Shown in pieces: positions 38,519 through 49,300 of a DNA stretch of 64,000 nucleotides. This DNA comes from Stappia sp. TSB10P1A (lineage in GTDB: Bacteria; Pseudomonadota; Alphaproteobacteria; Rhizobiales; Stappiaceae): the NCBI RefSeq assembly GCF_900185725.1, contig NZ_FYAU01000024.1, forward strand, positions 403,557 through 467,556, in the 5' to 3' direction. The notes under the pieces are model-generated. The model worked only from the letters and a program-made list of their open reading frames with translations, searched no databases and was not told where the DNA came from. The position numbers were made by a program, and so were the translations under genes. Positions within the stretch are counted from its first letter, which is position 1, and every line of letters starts with the position of its first letter.

Positions 38519-38551
38519 TTGCAAATATATAAAGGGGCAATAAATTAGCAA
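38519..38551. promoter_or_regulatory. candidate BigR operator
   Basis: AT-rich inverted repeat TTGCAAAT (38519-38526) and ATTAGCAA (38544-38551), 7 of 8 positions matching, with TATATAA between. It ends 2 bases before the bigR ATG and lies upstream of the divergent yeeE operon, so it could repress both. The binding protein is inferred. Confidence 0.55.
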
Positions 38552-38553
38552 GC

Positions 38554-38880
38554 ATGAATATTCAAGACATGGAAAATAAGGCCGACGAGGCCGCCGCTCT
38601 CCTCGCCGCGATGGCCAACAGCCGCCGCCTGCTGGTGCTGTGCCATCTGGTGCGCGGGGAGCATTGCGTCGGCGCGCTGGCCGAGCGGGTCGGCCTCAGC
38701 CAGTCTGCCTTGTCCCAGCATCTCGCCAGGATGCGCGCCCAGGGTCTGGTGGAGGCCCGTCGCGACGGCCAGACCGTCTATTATCGGCTGGCCGGCGACG
38801 AGGTTCTTGCCGTTCTCGAGGCGCTTTACGGCATCTATTGCGCCGCCCCTTCCGCGCCGGGCGTCGAAGCGGGAGCCTGA
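38554..38880 (+). CDS. bigR: ArsR-family persulfide-responsive repressor, BigR-like
   Basis: 108-aa winged-helix repressor. LVLCHLVRGEHCVGAL (Cys near residues 30 and 37), the recognition helix SQSALSQHLARMRAQGLV, and a second Cys in LYGIYCAAP near residue 95 match BigR/SqrR-type regulators, in which two Cys form a tetrasulfide or disulfide bond in the presence of sulfide. It is divergent from the YeeE-YeeE-Blh-TIGR01244 operon. Its 3' end overlaps the convergent membrane-protein gene by 46 bases. Confidence 0.88.
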   Translation: MNIQDMENKADEAAALLAAMANSRRLLVLCHLVRGEHCVGALAERVGLSQSALSQHLARMRAQGLVEARRDGQTVYYRLAGDEVLAVLEALYGIYCAAPSAPGVEAGA

Positions 38881-40928
38881 TCCGGCAGCGGATCCGCCGG
38901 GTTTGCCGGGCGCATCGCCGCCGGTCCTCCCAGCGCCACGGTCGAGCCGTCCCGCCGCATCCTCAGCACGATCCCCGGCAGGTCGTTCAGCGGGTTCTCG
39001 TCCGCCTGCGGCAGGTCGCGGTCGGCGCGCGGGGCCGACAACTCGTTGAGCGGCCGCAGGATGCGCTCGTGAATCAGCGAGCCGACCCTGAGCGGCAGCC
39101 GTTCGCCGGTCTGCGTCATCACCTCGAAGCGCGTCGGCCAGAGCCGCAGCACCCAGCGCCCGCCTTGCGTGCCGTCGGTGTCGTCGCCGTCGCGGCGCAC
39201 CAGCACCAGATCGGCGCCGCGTCCGTTCTGGATGCGCGGCAGGGTCGGCAGGTCTTCCGCCGCCGTCTGTCCGGTCAGGAAGCCGGTGAAGGTGACGAGC
39301 GACCAGCCGGGCGCCGGACGGTAGCCGTCCTGCGCGAGGGCTTCGGCCAGCGCCTGCGGGTCGCCGCTCCATTGCAGGATCAGCGGTTCCTCCTGCTCGC
39401 CGCTGAGTTCGATCCGGTGCGTCGGCAGCTTCTGCCAGCCGCCGGACAGCCATTCGTCCGCGCTCAGGATCTCCACCGGCATGCTCGGGCGGTACATCTC
39501 CCGCGCCTGGTCGAAATTGCGCGCCATGTGAATGCCGCCGACCACCGACAGCGTCGCTGCCGTCAAGGCCGCCAGCGACCAGCGGCCGATCTTCTCGTTG
39601 TGCACCGAGCCGAAGACGAAGGCGAAGGCGGCGACCATCGCCGTGCCGAAGGTGATGCCGCCGACCACGTCGCTCATCCAGTGCGCGCCGAGATAGATGC
39701 GGGAGAAGGCGACGGCGCCGATCAGCGGCACGGCCAGCGAGAAGATCCCGGCCTTGGTCAGCGGAGAGCGGTCGTGCGCGACCAGCACCGCGACGATGCC
39801 GAACAGCACCACGGTCAGCGTCGCATGGCCGGAGGGAAAGGACAGCGCGTCGGCGCCGGTGTAGATGTCGATCGGCCGCTCGCGCTGGAACAGCATCTTG
39901 AACAGCGGCACGAACACCGCCGCGCCGGCGATCGCGATCATCAGCCCGGTTGCCCGGCGCCAGGCCTTGCGGGCGAACAGATAGGCGATCACCACCGCCG
40001 CCACGGCGGCGATCACCACCCCGTCGCCGAGCATGGTGATGAAGGTCATGATGTCGTCGCCGACCGGGGTGCGCAGGTCCTGGAACAGGTTGCGGATCGC
40101 CGTGTCGGCGCGGCTCAGCCCATTGTCGGGCGAGATCGCCGCGGCCAGCGCCACGAACAGCGGCACCGTGACGATCAGCAGCAGCGCCGACACGATCATG
40201 CCGGCCGAGCGCGGATGCGCCGGGTCGAGCATGCGGGCGAACCACCGGCTGACGCGGTTCTCGTGCCGGCCCAGCCATTCGACGGTCCTCAGCCGGCTGC
40301 CGGCATAGAGCGGCAGCACGATCAGGATCAGCCAGCGGGCGATCATCACCGCGACGAACAGCAGCACCAAGAGCACGCCGAGCACCGTCGCCAGCCGGCC
40401 GCTGATCGCGCCGAGAGCGCTGAAGGCGGTGCCGGCGATGACGCCGGGGCCGAGATGGACGATGGCCCAGGCGATCGCCGAGGTGACGTTGATGAAGGTG
40501 AAGCGGCCGACCGGCATGCCGACCATGCCGGCGATGCCCGGCACGATCGCCTTCACCCCCGGCACGAAGCGGCCGATGAAAACGCTCTTGCCGCCATGCT
40601 GTCGGAAATAGGCCTCGCCCCGCTCGACCAGCGTCCGGTAGCGGTTGAACGGCCAGACCGACTTGATTCGGTCCTTGTAGACATGCCCGACCCAGTAGGA
40701 GATCGCGTCGCCGGCGATGGCGCCGAGCGTCGTCCACAGCAGGATCGGCCAGGGATCGAGCTTGCCGAGGCCGACCAGCGTTCCCGCGCCGACCAGCACC
40801 ACCGTGGAGGGCACGAACATGCCGACGATGAACAGCGCCTCGCCCATCGCGATCAGGAACACGACCGCATTGGCGAGGGTCGGGTTCTCGCCGATGAAGG
40901 CGACAAGCTGGTTGAGAAGGTCCGTCAC
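38835..40928 (-). CDS. DedA-PAP2-LssY three-domain membrane protein
   Basis: 697-aa fusion. Residues 1-200 are a DedA/SNARE-associated lipid scramblase-like domain (FVPSTVVLVGAG, FIGRFVPGVKAIVPGIAGM). Residues about 230-450 are a PAP2 phosphatase with the three motifs KMLFQRERP, FPSGHA and SRIYLGAHWMSD. Residues about 500-640 are a LssY-C-like domain (LILQWSGDPQALAEALAQDGYRPAPGW). Probable role in recycling or dephosphorylation of lipid-linked phosphates at the inner membrane. It is divergent from the polyphosphate:AMP phosphotransferase gene; the 247 bases between show nothing else. Confidence 0.88.
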   Translation of the reverse strand: MTDLLNQLVAFIGENPTLANAVVFLIAMGEALFIVGMFVPSTVVLVGAGTLVGLGKLDPWPILLWTTLGAIAGDAISYWVGHVYKDRIKSVWPFNRYRTLVERGEAYFRQHGGKSVFIGRFVPGVKAIVPGIAGMVGMPVGRFTFINVTSAIAWAIVHLGPGVIAGTAFSALGAISGRLATVLGVLLVLLFVAVMIARWLILIVLPLYAGSRLRTVEWLGRHENRVSRWFARMLDPAHPRSAGMIVSALLLIVTVPLFVALAAAISPDNGLSRADTAIRNLFQDLRTPVGDDIMTFITMLGDGVVIAAVAAVVIAYLFARKAWRRATGLMIAIAGAAVFVPLFKMLFQRERPIDIYTGADALSFPSGHATLTVVLFGIVAVLVAHDRSPLTKAGIFSLAVPLIGAVAFSRIYLGAHWMSDVVGGITFGTAMVAAFAFVFGSVHNEKIGRWSLAALTAATLSVVGGIHMARNFDQAREMYRPSMPVEILSADEWLSGGWQKLPTHRIELSGEQEEPLILQWSGDPQALAEALAQDGYRPAPGWSLVTFTGFLTGQTAAEDLPTLPRIQNGRGADLVLVRRDGDDTDGTQGGRWVLRLWPTRFEVMTQTGERLPLRVGSLIHERILRPLNELSAPRADRDLPQADENPLNDLPGIVLRMRRDGSTVALGGPAAMRPANPADPLPDQAPASTPGAEGAAQ

Positions 40929-41175
40929 GAGACGCGGCCCGGCATGAACTGGTTCCTGGCTGGCGAGGGGTGGATTTCCCCGGTCGCGGCCCGCTACATG
41001 TACGTCCTGCGGCCTGCTTCGCCAATCCTCGCAAGACGCATTTTTCCCTGTGCGCTCCGAAGGCTGGCCCGGCGGTCATGATCGGTGCGGACGGCGGCGC
41101 CATTGCATCGCGGCGCCGGGCACGGCACCTTGTGCTCGATCAAACGGTGCTTGAAAACAAGACAGCAGGAGACGT

Positions 41176-42648
41176 GTGCCCGTGTTCCAGTCGGCTTCCC
41201 TTCCCGTCGACCTGTCGCGCACCGATTTCGATGCGCTCGAGCCGAAGCTGCGCACCGAGCTGCTCGCCGCCCAGCTCGAGGTGATCGAAAAGAAGCCCTT
41301 CTCCGTGCTGATCGTCATCGCCGGCGTCGACGGCGCCGGCAAGAACGACGCCATCGCCCGCCTGCACGAATGGCTGGACGTGCGCTATGTCACCTGCAAC
41401 GCCTATGACGAGGCGACCGACGAGGAGCGCGGCCGTCCGGACCTGTGGCGCTACTGGCGCGACCTGCCGGCGCTGGGCGAGACCTCGATCGTCGTCTCCT
41501 CCTGGTACAACGAGCCGCTGCGCTGCTTCGTCCAGGGCGAGATCGGCGAGGCCGAGTTCGAGCGCCGCCTCGCCCGCATCAACCGGTTCGAGGGGCTGCT
41601 CGCCCGCGAGAACGTGCTGGTGCTGAAATTCTGGTTCTCGCTGACGCCGGCGATGCAGAAGCGCCGGCTCAAGGGGCTCGGCAGAAAGGGCCGCGCCCGC
41701 CGCATCCTTGCCGAATGGACCGACATCGCCCATGCCTCCGGCGCCCAGGCGGCCTTCGAGCAGGCGGCGCTCGCCACCTCCACGCCGATCGCCCCCTGGA
41801 TCGTCATCCCCAGCGATGAGCCGCGGGCCCGCGACCTGGCGCTGGGCCGCTGCGTCGAAATGGCGATCCGCCGCCGGCTGGAGGCCGCCCCCGCCGATCC
41901 GCTGGCGCTGCCGGCCGTGGTTGCCCGCGTCGAGCGACGCAGCGCGGTGGAGGCGGTCGACCTCGGCGCCCGCCTGTCCAACCACCGCTATCGCACCGAA
42001 CTTGACCGCCTGCAGGACGAGCTCGCCCGTCTTGTCGACCGCAAGGCCTTTCGCGACCGTTCCCTGGTCGTCGCCTTCGAGGGCAACGACGCGGCCGGCA
42101 AGGGCGGTGCCATCCGCCGCCTGATTCGCCCGCTCGATCCGCGCCGCTATCGTGTCCACCGCATCGCCGCCCCCAGCCAGGAGGAGCACGCCCATCCCTG
42201 GCTCTGGCGGTTCTGGAACCGGCTGCCGCGCCGTGGCCATGCGGCGGTCTTCGACCGATCCTGGTACGGGCGGGTGCTGGTGGAGCGGGTCGAGGGCTTC
42301 TGCAGCGAGGCGGCCTGGTCGCGCGCCTACAACGAAATCAACGAGTTCGAGGCTGAACTCGCGGATGCCGGAGCCATCGTCGTCAAGTTCTGGCTGGCGA
42401 TCAGCCGGCAGGAACAGCTTGCCCGCTTCAAGGAGCGCGAGGAGGTCCCCTACAAGCAGTTCAAGCTCACCGATGACGATTGGCGCAACCGGCTGAAATG
42501 GGATCACTATGCCGAGGCCGCCGGCGACATGGTCGACCGCACCTCGACCCGCCTCGCGCCCTGGCATCTGGTTGCCGCCGAGGACAAGCGCTTCGCCCGC
42601 GTCGAGATGCTGCGCCAGCTCGTCGGACGGCTCGAACAGGCCTTGTGA
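41176..42648 (+). CDS. pap: polyphosphate:AMP phosphotransferase (tandem PPK2)
   Basis: 490-aa protein with two PPK2 domains. The N-terminal domain has the loop AGVDGAGKND (about residue 50) but SSWYNE in place of the DRSWYG lid motif; the C-terminal one has EGNDAAGKGG (about 303) and DRSWYGRVLVERVEG intact. The known family transfers phosphate from polyphosphate to AMP, with activity in the C-terminal half. GTG start at 41176. It is 12 bases from the convergent AraC gene. Confidence 0.9.
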   Translation: MPVFQSASLPVDLSRTDFDALEPKLRTELLAAQLEVIEKKPFSVLIVIAGVDGAGKNDAIARLHEWLDVRYVTCNAYDEATDEERGRPDLWRYWRDLPALGETSIVVSSWYNEPLRCFVQGEIGEAEFERRLARINRFEGLLARENVLVLKFWFSLTPAMQKRRLKGLGRKGRARRILAEWTDIAHASGAQAAFEQAALATSTPIAPWIVIPSDEPRARDLALGRCVEMAIRRRLEAAPADPLALPAVVARVERRSAVEAVDLGARLSNHRYRTELDRLQDELARLVDRKAFRDRSLVVAFEGNDAAGKGGAIRRLIRPLDPRRYRVHRIAAPSQEEHAHPWLWRFWNRLPRRGHAAVFDRSWYGRVLVERVEGFCSEAAWSRAYNEINEFEAELADAGAIVVKFWLAISRQEQLARFKEREEVPYKQFKLTDDDWRNRLKWDHYAEAAGDMVDRTSTRLAPWHLVAAEDKRFARVEMLRQLVGRLEQAL

Positions 42649-42660
42649 GGGCGTGGCGCT

Positions 42661-44860
<2,200 letters not shown>

Positions 44861-44989
44861 GTTTCGCGCAGCGCGCTTGATGCCGGTCAAGGCGAATCCC
44901 GCAAAAGTGTGCAGGCTGACCCAGCGACCTCCGCCGGACCGCCTTGCGGCCGGCGGAGCGCATCGGTTTTGCGGCAGGAGGAGGCGCGC

Positions 44990-46162
44990 GTGACAGACAG
45001 CGACCGGCAGGTATCCGACACACGTGGCAGGCAGGCAGCAGCGGACCCGCTCGCCGAACCGGACACCAGCCCTCCCGCCGGCTCCGGCCGGCGCGGGCGG
45101 CGGGTCGATCTCTCGGGACTTTCGGAGCAGCGGGTCGTTGCCGCGCAGGAAAGCGAAGTGACCGCGGTCGAGCGGATCGCCTCGCAGGACATCGGCACGA
45201 GTGACGAGGGGCTTGACGCGATCCTCGAGGGCGCCTCGCCCGACGATGCCGGCGTGATGCGGCGGGCGCTCGGCCTGCCCAAGGCCGCCGGCACGCCGCG
45301 ACGGACCAGCGACGAGCTGTCCGCCGACTGGCGCGAAGGCGCTTATCCCTATCGCTTCAAGATGCTGCGGCGCGACTACGAGCGCCAGAAGTTCACTCTG
45401 CAGACGGAACTGCTCAAGCTGCAGTCCTGGGTCAAGGATGCCCGCCAGCGGGTTGTGATCCTGTTCGAGGGCCGCGACGCCGCCGGCAAGGGCGGCGCGA
45501 TCAAGCGCTTCATGGAGCATCTCAATCCCCGCGGCGCGCGGGTCGTGGCGCTGGAAAAGCCCAATGAGGTCGAACGCGGCCAGTGGTATTTCCAGAGGTA
45601 TGTCAGGCACTTGCCGACCGTCGGCGAGATCGTCCTGTTCGACCGGAGCTGGTATAACCGCGCTGGCGTCGAACGGGTCATGGGGTTTTGCAACGAAGAG
45701 GAGTATCGCGAGTTCCTGCGCCAGGTGCCGGAGTTCGAGCGCAACCTGGTGCGCAGCGGCACCCATCTGATCAAGTTCTGGTTCTCGGTCAGCCGCGAGG
45801 AGCAGAACCGCCGCTTCCGCGAGCGCAACGTCCACCCGCTCAAGCAATGGAAACTGTCCCCGGTCGACCTTGCCTCGCTCGACAAGTGGGACGACTACAC
45901 CCAGGCCAAGGAAGCCATGTTCTTCCACACCGATACGGCCGATTCGCCCTGGACGGTGATCAAGTCCGACGACAAGAAGCGGGCGCGGCTCAACGCCATG
46001 CGCTACGTGCTGCACGCCATGCCCTACAAGGACAAGGACGGCGAGCGGATCGGACGCGTCGACGATCTGTTGGTCGGGCGCGCCAACGTCATCCATGAGC
46101 GCGGCGAGTACGACCAGCGTCGCGGCTGGGAAGCCCCGGACGCCATCGCCCGGTCGCTGTAA
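44990..46162 (+). CDS. ppk2: polyphosphate kinase 2
   Basis: 390-aa single-domain PPK2 kinase that makes nucleoside triphosphates or diphosphates from polyphosphate. P-loop FEGRDAAGKGGAIKRF near residue 160 and lid DRSWYNRAGVERVMGFC are intact. The first 120 residues are polar and disordered-looking. GTG 44990 has an AGGAGG site and is preferred to an upstream frame. It follows pobA by 129 bases that hold only a GC-rich hairpin (44931-44956). Confidence 0.92.
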   Translation: MTDSDRQVSDTRGRQAAADPLAEPDTSPPAGSGRRGRRVDLSGLSEQRVVAAQESEVTAVERIASQDIGTSDEGLDAILEGASPDDAGVMRRALGLPKAAGTPRRTSDELSADWREGAYPYRFKMLRRDYERQKFTLQTELLKLQSWVKDARQRVVILFEGRDAAGKGGAIKRFMEHLNPRGARVVALEKPNEVERGQWYFQRYVRHLPTVGEIVLFDRSWYNRAGVERVMGFCNEEEYREFLRQVPEFERNLVRSGTHLIKFWFSVSREEQNRRFRERNVHPLKQWKLSPVDLASLDKWDDYTQAKEAMFFHTDTADSPWTVIKSDDKKRARLNAMRYVLHAMPYKDKDGERIGRVDDLLVGRANVIHERGEYDQRRGWEAPDAIARSL

Positions 46163-46263
46163 AGTGAGGCAGGGTCGCGACCGCGCTTGAAACCGGCGCG
46201 GTTGCGGCCGAAACTGCGGCGAACCCGCCCCGAGCCTTGCGCCGATTCCGGAAAACGCCGCCC

Positions 46264-47553
46264 ATGTCCTTCGATCTTCTCGTCAAGAACGCGACCCTGC
46301 CCGACGGCCGCGAGCGCATCGACATCGCCTGCCGGGACGGCCGCATCGCTGCCGTCGAGCCCGGCATTTCGGGCGAGGCGGGGCGCGTGATCGAGGCCGG
46401 CGGCCGGCTGGTATCCCCGCCCTTCGTCGACAGCCATTTCCACATGGACGCGACCCTGTCGCTCGGCCTGCCGCGGATGAACGAGAGCGGCACGCTGCTG
46501 GAAGGCATCGCCCTGTGGGGCGAGCTGAAGCCGCTGCTCACCGTCGAGGCGGTGGTCGAGCGGGCGCTGAGATACTGCGATCTTGCTGTTTCGCAAGGGC
46601 TTTTGGCGATCCGCAGCCATGTCGACGTGTGCGACGACAAGCTCACCGGCGTTAAGGCGCTGCTTGAGGTGCGCGAGAAGGTCGCGCCCTATATCGACCT
46701 GCAGCTCGTCGCCTTCCCGCAGGACGGGCTCTACCGCTCGCCCCAGGCCGAGCGCAATCTTATCCGCGCCCTCGACATGGGCGTCGACGTGGTCGGCGGC
46801 ATCCCGCATTTCGAGCGGACGATGGACGACGGCGCGCGCTCGGTGCGGGCGCTGTGCGAGATCGCGGCCAGGCGCGGCCTGATGGTCGACATGCATTGCG
46901 ACGAGAGCGACGACCCGCTGTCGCGCCATATCGAGACGCTGGCCTGCGAGACGCAGCGCCTCGGCCTCCATGGCCGGGTCGCCGGATCGCACCTCACCTC
47001 GATGCACTCGATGGACAATTATTACGTCTCGAAGCTCCTGCCGCTGATCGCCGAGGCGCAGGTGCACGCCATCGCCAACCCATTGATAAACATCACACTT
47101 CAGGGTCGGCACGACACCTATCCGAAGCGCCGGGGCCAGACCCGCGTGCCGGAAATGCGCAAGCACGGCATCAATGTCGCCTTCGGCCACGACTGCGTCA
47201 TGGACCCCTGGTACTCGATGGGATCGGGCGACATGCTGGAGGTCGCCTCGATGGGACTGCACGTCGCGCAGATGATGAGCCGCGACGAGATCCGCTATGC
47301 TTTTGAATGCGTTACGACCCACCCGGCGCGGGCGATGGGGCTCGACGGCTACGGCCTCGCGCCCGGCTGCAACGCCGATTTCGTGCTGCTGCAGGCGGCC
47401 GACACGATCGAGGCGATCCGCCTGCGGGCGCGTCGCCTGGCCGTCGTGCGGCGCGGCAAGGTGATCGCGCAGAGCGATCCGGCGATCACCCGCCTGTCGC
47501 TCGACGGACGGCCGGAAACACTCGATCCGGCGGCTTACGCGCCTGGAAAGTAA
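46264..47553 (+). CDS. cytosine-deaminase-like amidohydrolase
   Basis: 429-aa metal-dependent hydrolase of the CodA family. Metal ligands are PPFVDSHFHMDATLS (HxH), VDMHCDESDD (His with catalytic Glu) and FGHDCVMDPW. Likely substrates are cytosine, isoguanine or related cyclic amidines. No transporter or pyrimidine genes are adjacent. ATG 46264 (MSFDLLVKN) is chosen; an upstream ATG at 46237 adds nine Arg-rich residues. The stop is followed by an AT-rich palindromic region. Confidence 0.87.
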   Translation: MSFDLLVKNATLPDGRERIDIACRDGRIAAVEPGISGEAGRVIEAGGRLVSPPFVDSHFHMDATLSLGLPRMNESGTLLEGIALWGELKPLLTVEAVVERALRYCDLAVSQGLLAIRSHVDVCDDKLTGVKALLEVREKVAPYIDLQLVAFPQDGLYRSPQAERNLIRALDMGVDVVGGIPHFERTMDDGARSVRALCEIAARRGLMVDMHCDESDDPLSRHIETLACETQRLGLHGRVAGSHLTSMHSMDNYYVSKLLPLIAEAQVHAIANPLINITLQGRHDTYPKRRGQTRVPEMRKHGINVAFGHDCVMDPWYSMGSGDMLEVASMGLHVAQMMSRDEIRYAFECVTTHPARAMGLDGYGLAPGCNADFVLLQAADTIEAIRLRARRLAVVRRGKVIAQSDPAITRLSLDGRPETLDPAAYAPGK

Positions 47554-47572
47554 GGTTTTTCGGACGTTTGTG

Positions 47573-47650
47573 GATTTTGAGAATTTCGAGACGGATTTTG
47601 CGAAATTCGCTCTCAATTTCGCGAAATTTCGAGAATCGCGTCTCGAAATT
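47573..47650. repeat. AT-rich nested palindrome cluster before the P450 gene
   Basis: GATTTTG-led direct repeats start at 47573 and 47594. A perfect 12-bp inverted repeat, AATTTCGAGACG (47582-47593) and CGTCTCGAAATT (47639-47650), encloses two perfect palindromes: GCGAAATTCGC (47600-47610) and AATTTCGCGAAATT (47615-47628). GAAATT/AATTTC recurs five times. Composition contrasts sharply with GC-rich flanks. It may fold as a cruciform, bind a protein, or end codA-like transcription. Confidence 0.8.
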
Positions 47651-47727
47651 GCCCAAAGGCCGGACTTGGAGCCGGTCGCCAGGTTTGCCATAAGGGAGGG
47701 ACGAAACGCCCCCCGGTCGGACAGGCG

Positions 47728-47771
47728 CCCCGACAAGACCCCGACAAGACCCCGACAAGACCCCGGACAGA
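47728..47771. repeat. 11-base tandem repeat just upstream of the P450 start
   Basis: CCCCGACAAGA occurs three times exactly (47728-47760), followed by a variant CCCCGGACAGA (47761-47771). It ends 4 bases before the P450 ATG, occupying the position of a ribosome-binding site. Confidence 0.88.
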
Positions 47772-47775
47772 ACCC

Positions 47776-49287
47776 ATGCAGCGACCGACAGGAACCATAG
47801 ACGGGGAGAGGACCGGGGATAACCCGGCTGCCGGCTGCCCGGTCGCCGGCCATGGTGGAGCCGCGTCCGCGACCGCCGAGGCTCCGGCGCCGGACGTCGG
47901 GGCAAAGGCGCCCGGCACCTATGTACCGCCCTGCCCGATGCGGCCGACGGCGCCGCCGCCGGTCTGGAAGCTGATCGGTCTTGCCCGCCGCAACTTCCTC
48001 TCGGTCTGGCCGTCTTCGGCCTTCGCCAAGCCGTGGCTGCGGGTCGCCGTGCTGCGCAAGCAGATCTTCGTCTGCAACAGCCCGGACCTGGTGCAGGAGG
48101 CCTTCGTGCGCAAGCACGATACGTTCGAGCGCAAGAGCGCGCAGATGCGCCACGCGCTGGAACCGCTGCTCGGCGACGGCCTGTTCATCTCCGACGGCGA
48201 GACCTGGCGCCGGCGCCGCCAGATCGTCGGCCCGATCATCCACGCCTCGAAGGTCCGCGACTTTTTCCCCGTCATGGCGGAGACCATCGCCGAGCGCCGC
48301 GCCGCCTGGGAGGCGGCCGGTCCCGATGCGCCGGTCGACATGCTGCAGGAGATGGCCCACCTGACGGCGGAGATCATCTGCCGGACCATCTTCGGCCGCC
48401 AGCTCGGGCGCGACTATGCCGCCGAGGTGGTCAACAGCTTCACCGACTACCAGCGCCATATCGACCAGATCGACCTGATCTCGCTGCTCGGCCTGCCCGA
48501 CTGGCTGCCGCGCCGGCGCGGCCGCGCCATCCGTCAGGCGGTCGCGCGCATCGACAGGGTGCTCGACGAGATCATCACCAGCTACGAGGCGCGCCGCCGC
48601 GACGGCGAGACCTCGGTGATCGGCGGGCTGCTCGACGCCCGCGACGAGGACGGCAAGCCGCTGTCGCGCGAGGCGATCCGCAACGAGGCGGCGGTGATCT
48701 TCATGGCCGGCCACGAGACGACGGCCAACACGCTGGCCTGGACCTGGTTCCTGCTGTCGCAGGCGCCCTGGGCGCGCGCGGCGCTGAAGGACGAGCTCGA
48801 CACGGTGCTGGCCGGCCGCATGCCGACCTATGACGATGTCGCCCGCCTGCCCTATACCCGCGCGGTGATCGAGGAGACGCTGCGGCTCTATCCCCCCGTG
48901 CCGATCCTCGCCCGCGAGGCGCTGGCCGACGAGACGGTCGGCGGCGTGGCGACGCCGAAGGGCTCGCTGGTGATGGTCGTGCCCTGGCTGCTGCATCGCA
49001 ATCCGGAGCTTTGGCCGCGCGCCGATCATTTCGAGCCGGAACGGTTCCTGGGGGCGACGCGCGGCGGCCAGTCGAAATTCGGCTATGTGCCCTTCGCCAT
49101 CGGCCCGCGCATCTGCGCCGGGCTCGCCTTCGGCCTGACGGAATCGATCCTGTCGCTGGCGATCCTCGCCCAGGGCTTCGAGGCGCGGCTGGAGCCGGGC
49201 ACCGACGTGCAGCCGGTCTGCCGGCTGACCCTGCGCCCGGGCGAAACGCTGCCGATGCGGCTTCAGTCGCGCGCTCCGAGCGCGTGA
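47776..49287 (+). CDS. cytochrome P450
   Basis: 503-aa soluble P450. Conserved features: I-helix AGHETTANTLAW near residue 312, K-helix EETLRLYPP, and heme-binding FAIGPRICAGLAF with Cys near residue 447. A Pro/Ala-rich N-terminal extension of about 50 residues precedes the catalytic fold, so a start at 47938 (MRPTAPPP) is possible; neither start has a clear ribosome site. The acyltransferase gene follows after 13 bases, suggesting joint function in lipid modification, such as fatty-acid hydroxylation. Substrate and redox partner unknown. Confidence 0.92.
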   Translation: MQRPTGTIDGERTGDNPAAGCPVAGHGGAASATAEAPAPDVGAKAPGTYVPPCPMRPTAPPPVWKLIGLARRNFLSVWPSSAFAKPWLRVAVLRKQIFVCNSPDLVQEAFVRKHDTFERKSAQMRHALEPLLGDGLFISDGETWRRRRQIVGPIIHASKVRDFFPVMAETIAERRAAWEAAGPDAPVDMLQEMAHLTAEIICRTIFGRQLGRDYAAEVVNSFTDYQRHIDQIDLISLLGLPDWLPRRRGRAIRQAVARIDRVLDEIITSYEARRRDGETSVIGGLLDARDEDGKPLSREAIRNEAAVIFMAGHETTANTLAWTWFLLSQAPWARAALKDELDTVLAGRMPTYDDVARLPYTRAVIEETLRLYPPVPILAREALADETVGGVATPKGSLVMVVPWLLHRNPELWPRADHFEPERFLGATRGGQSKFGYVPFAIGPRICAGLAFGLTESILSLAILAQGFEARLEPGTDVQPVCRLTLRPGETLPMRLQSRAPSA

Positions 49288-49300
49288 GGCCGCCCCGGCC

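Noticed and set aside
44931..44956. Terminator after pobA
   Set aside because: A GC hairpin is present but has a bulge and no T-run, and lies close to the ppk2 start.
47570..47800. 76-residue frame giving DFENFETDFAKF-type peptide
   Set aside because: Its coiled-coil look comes from the palindromic DNA repeats; other frames look alike, and there is no ribosome site.
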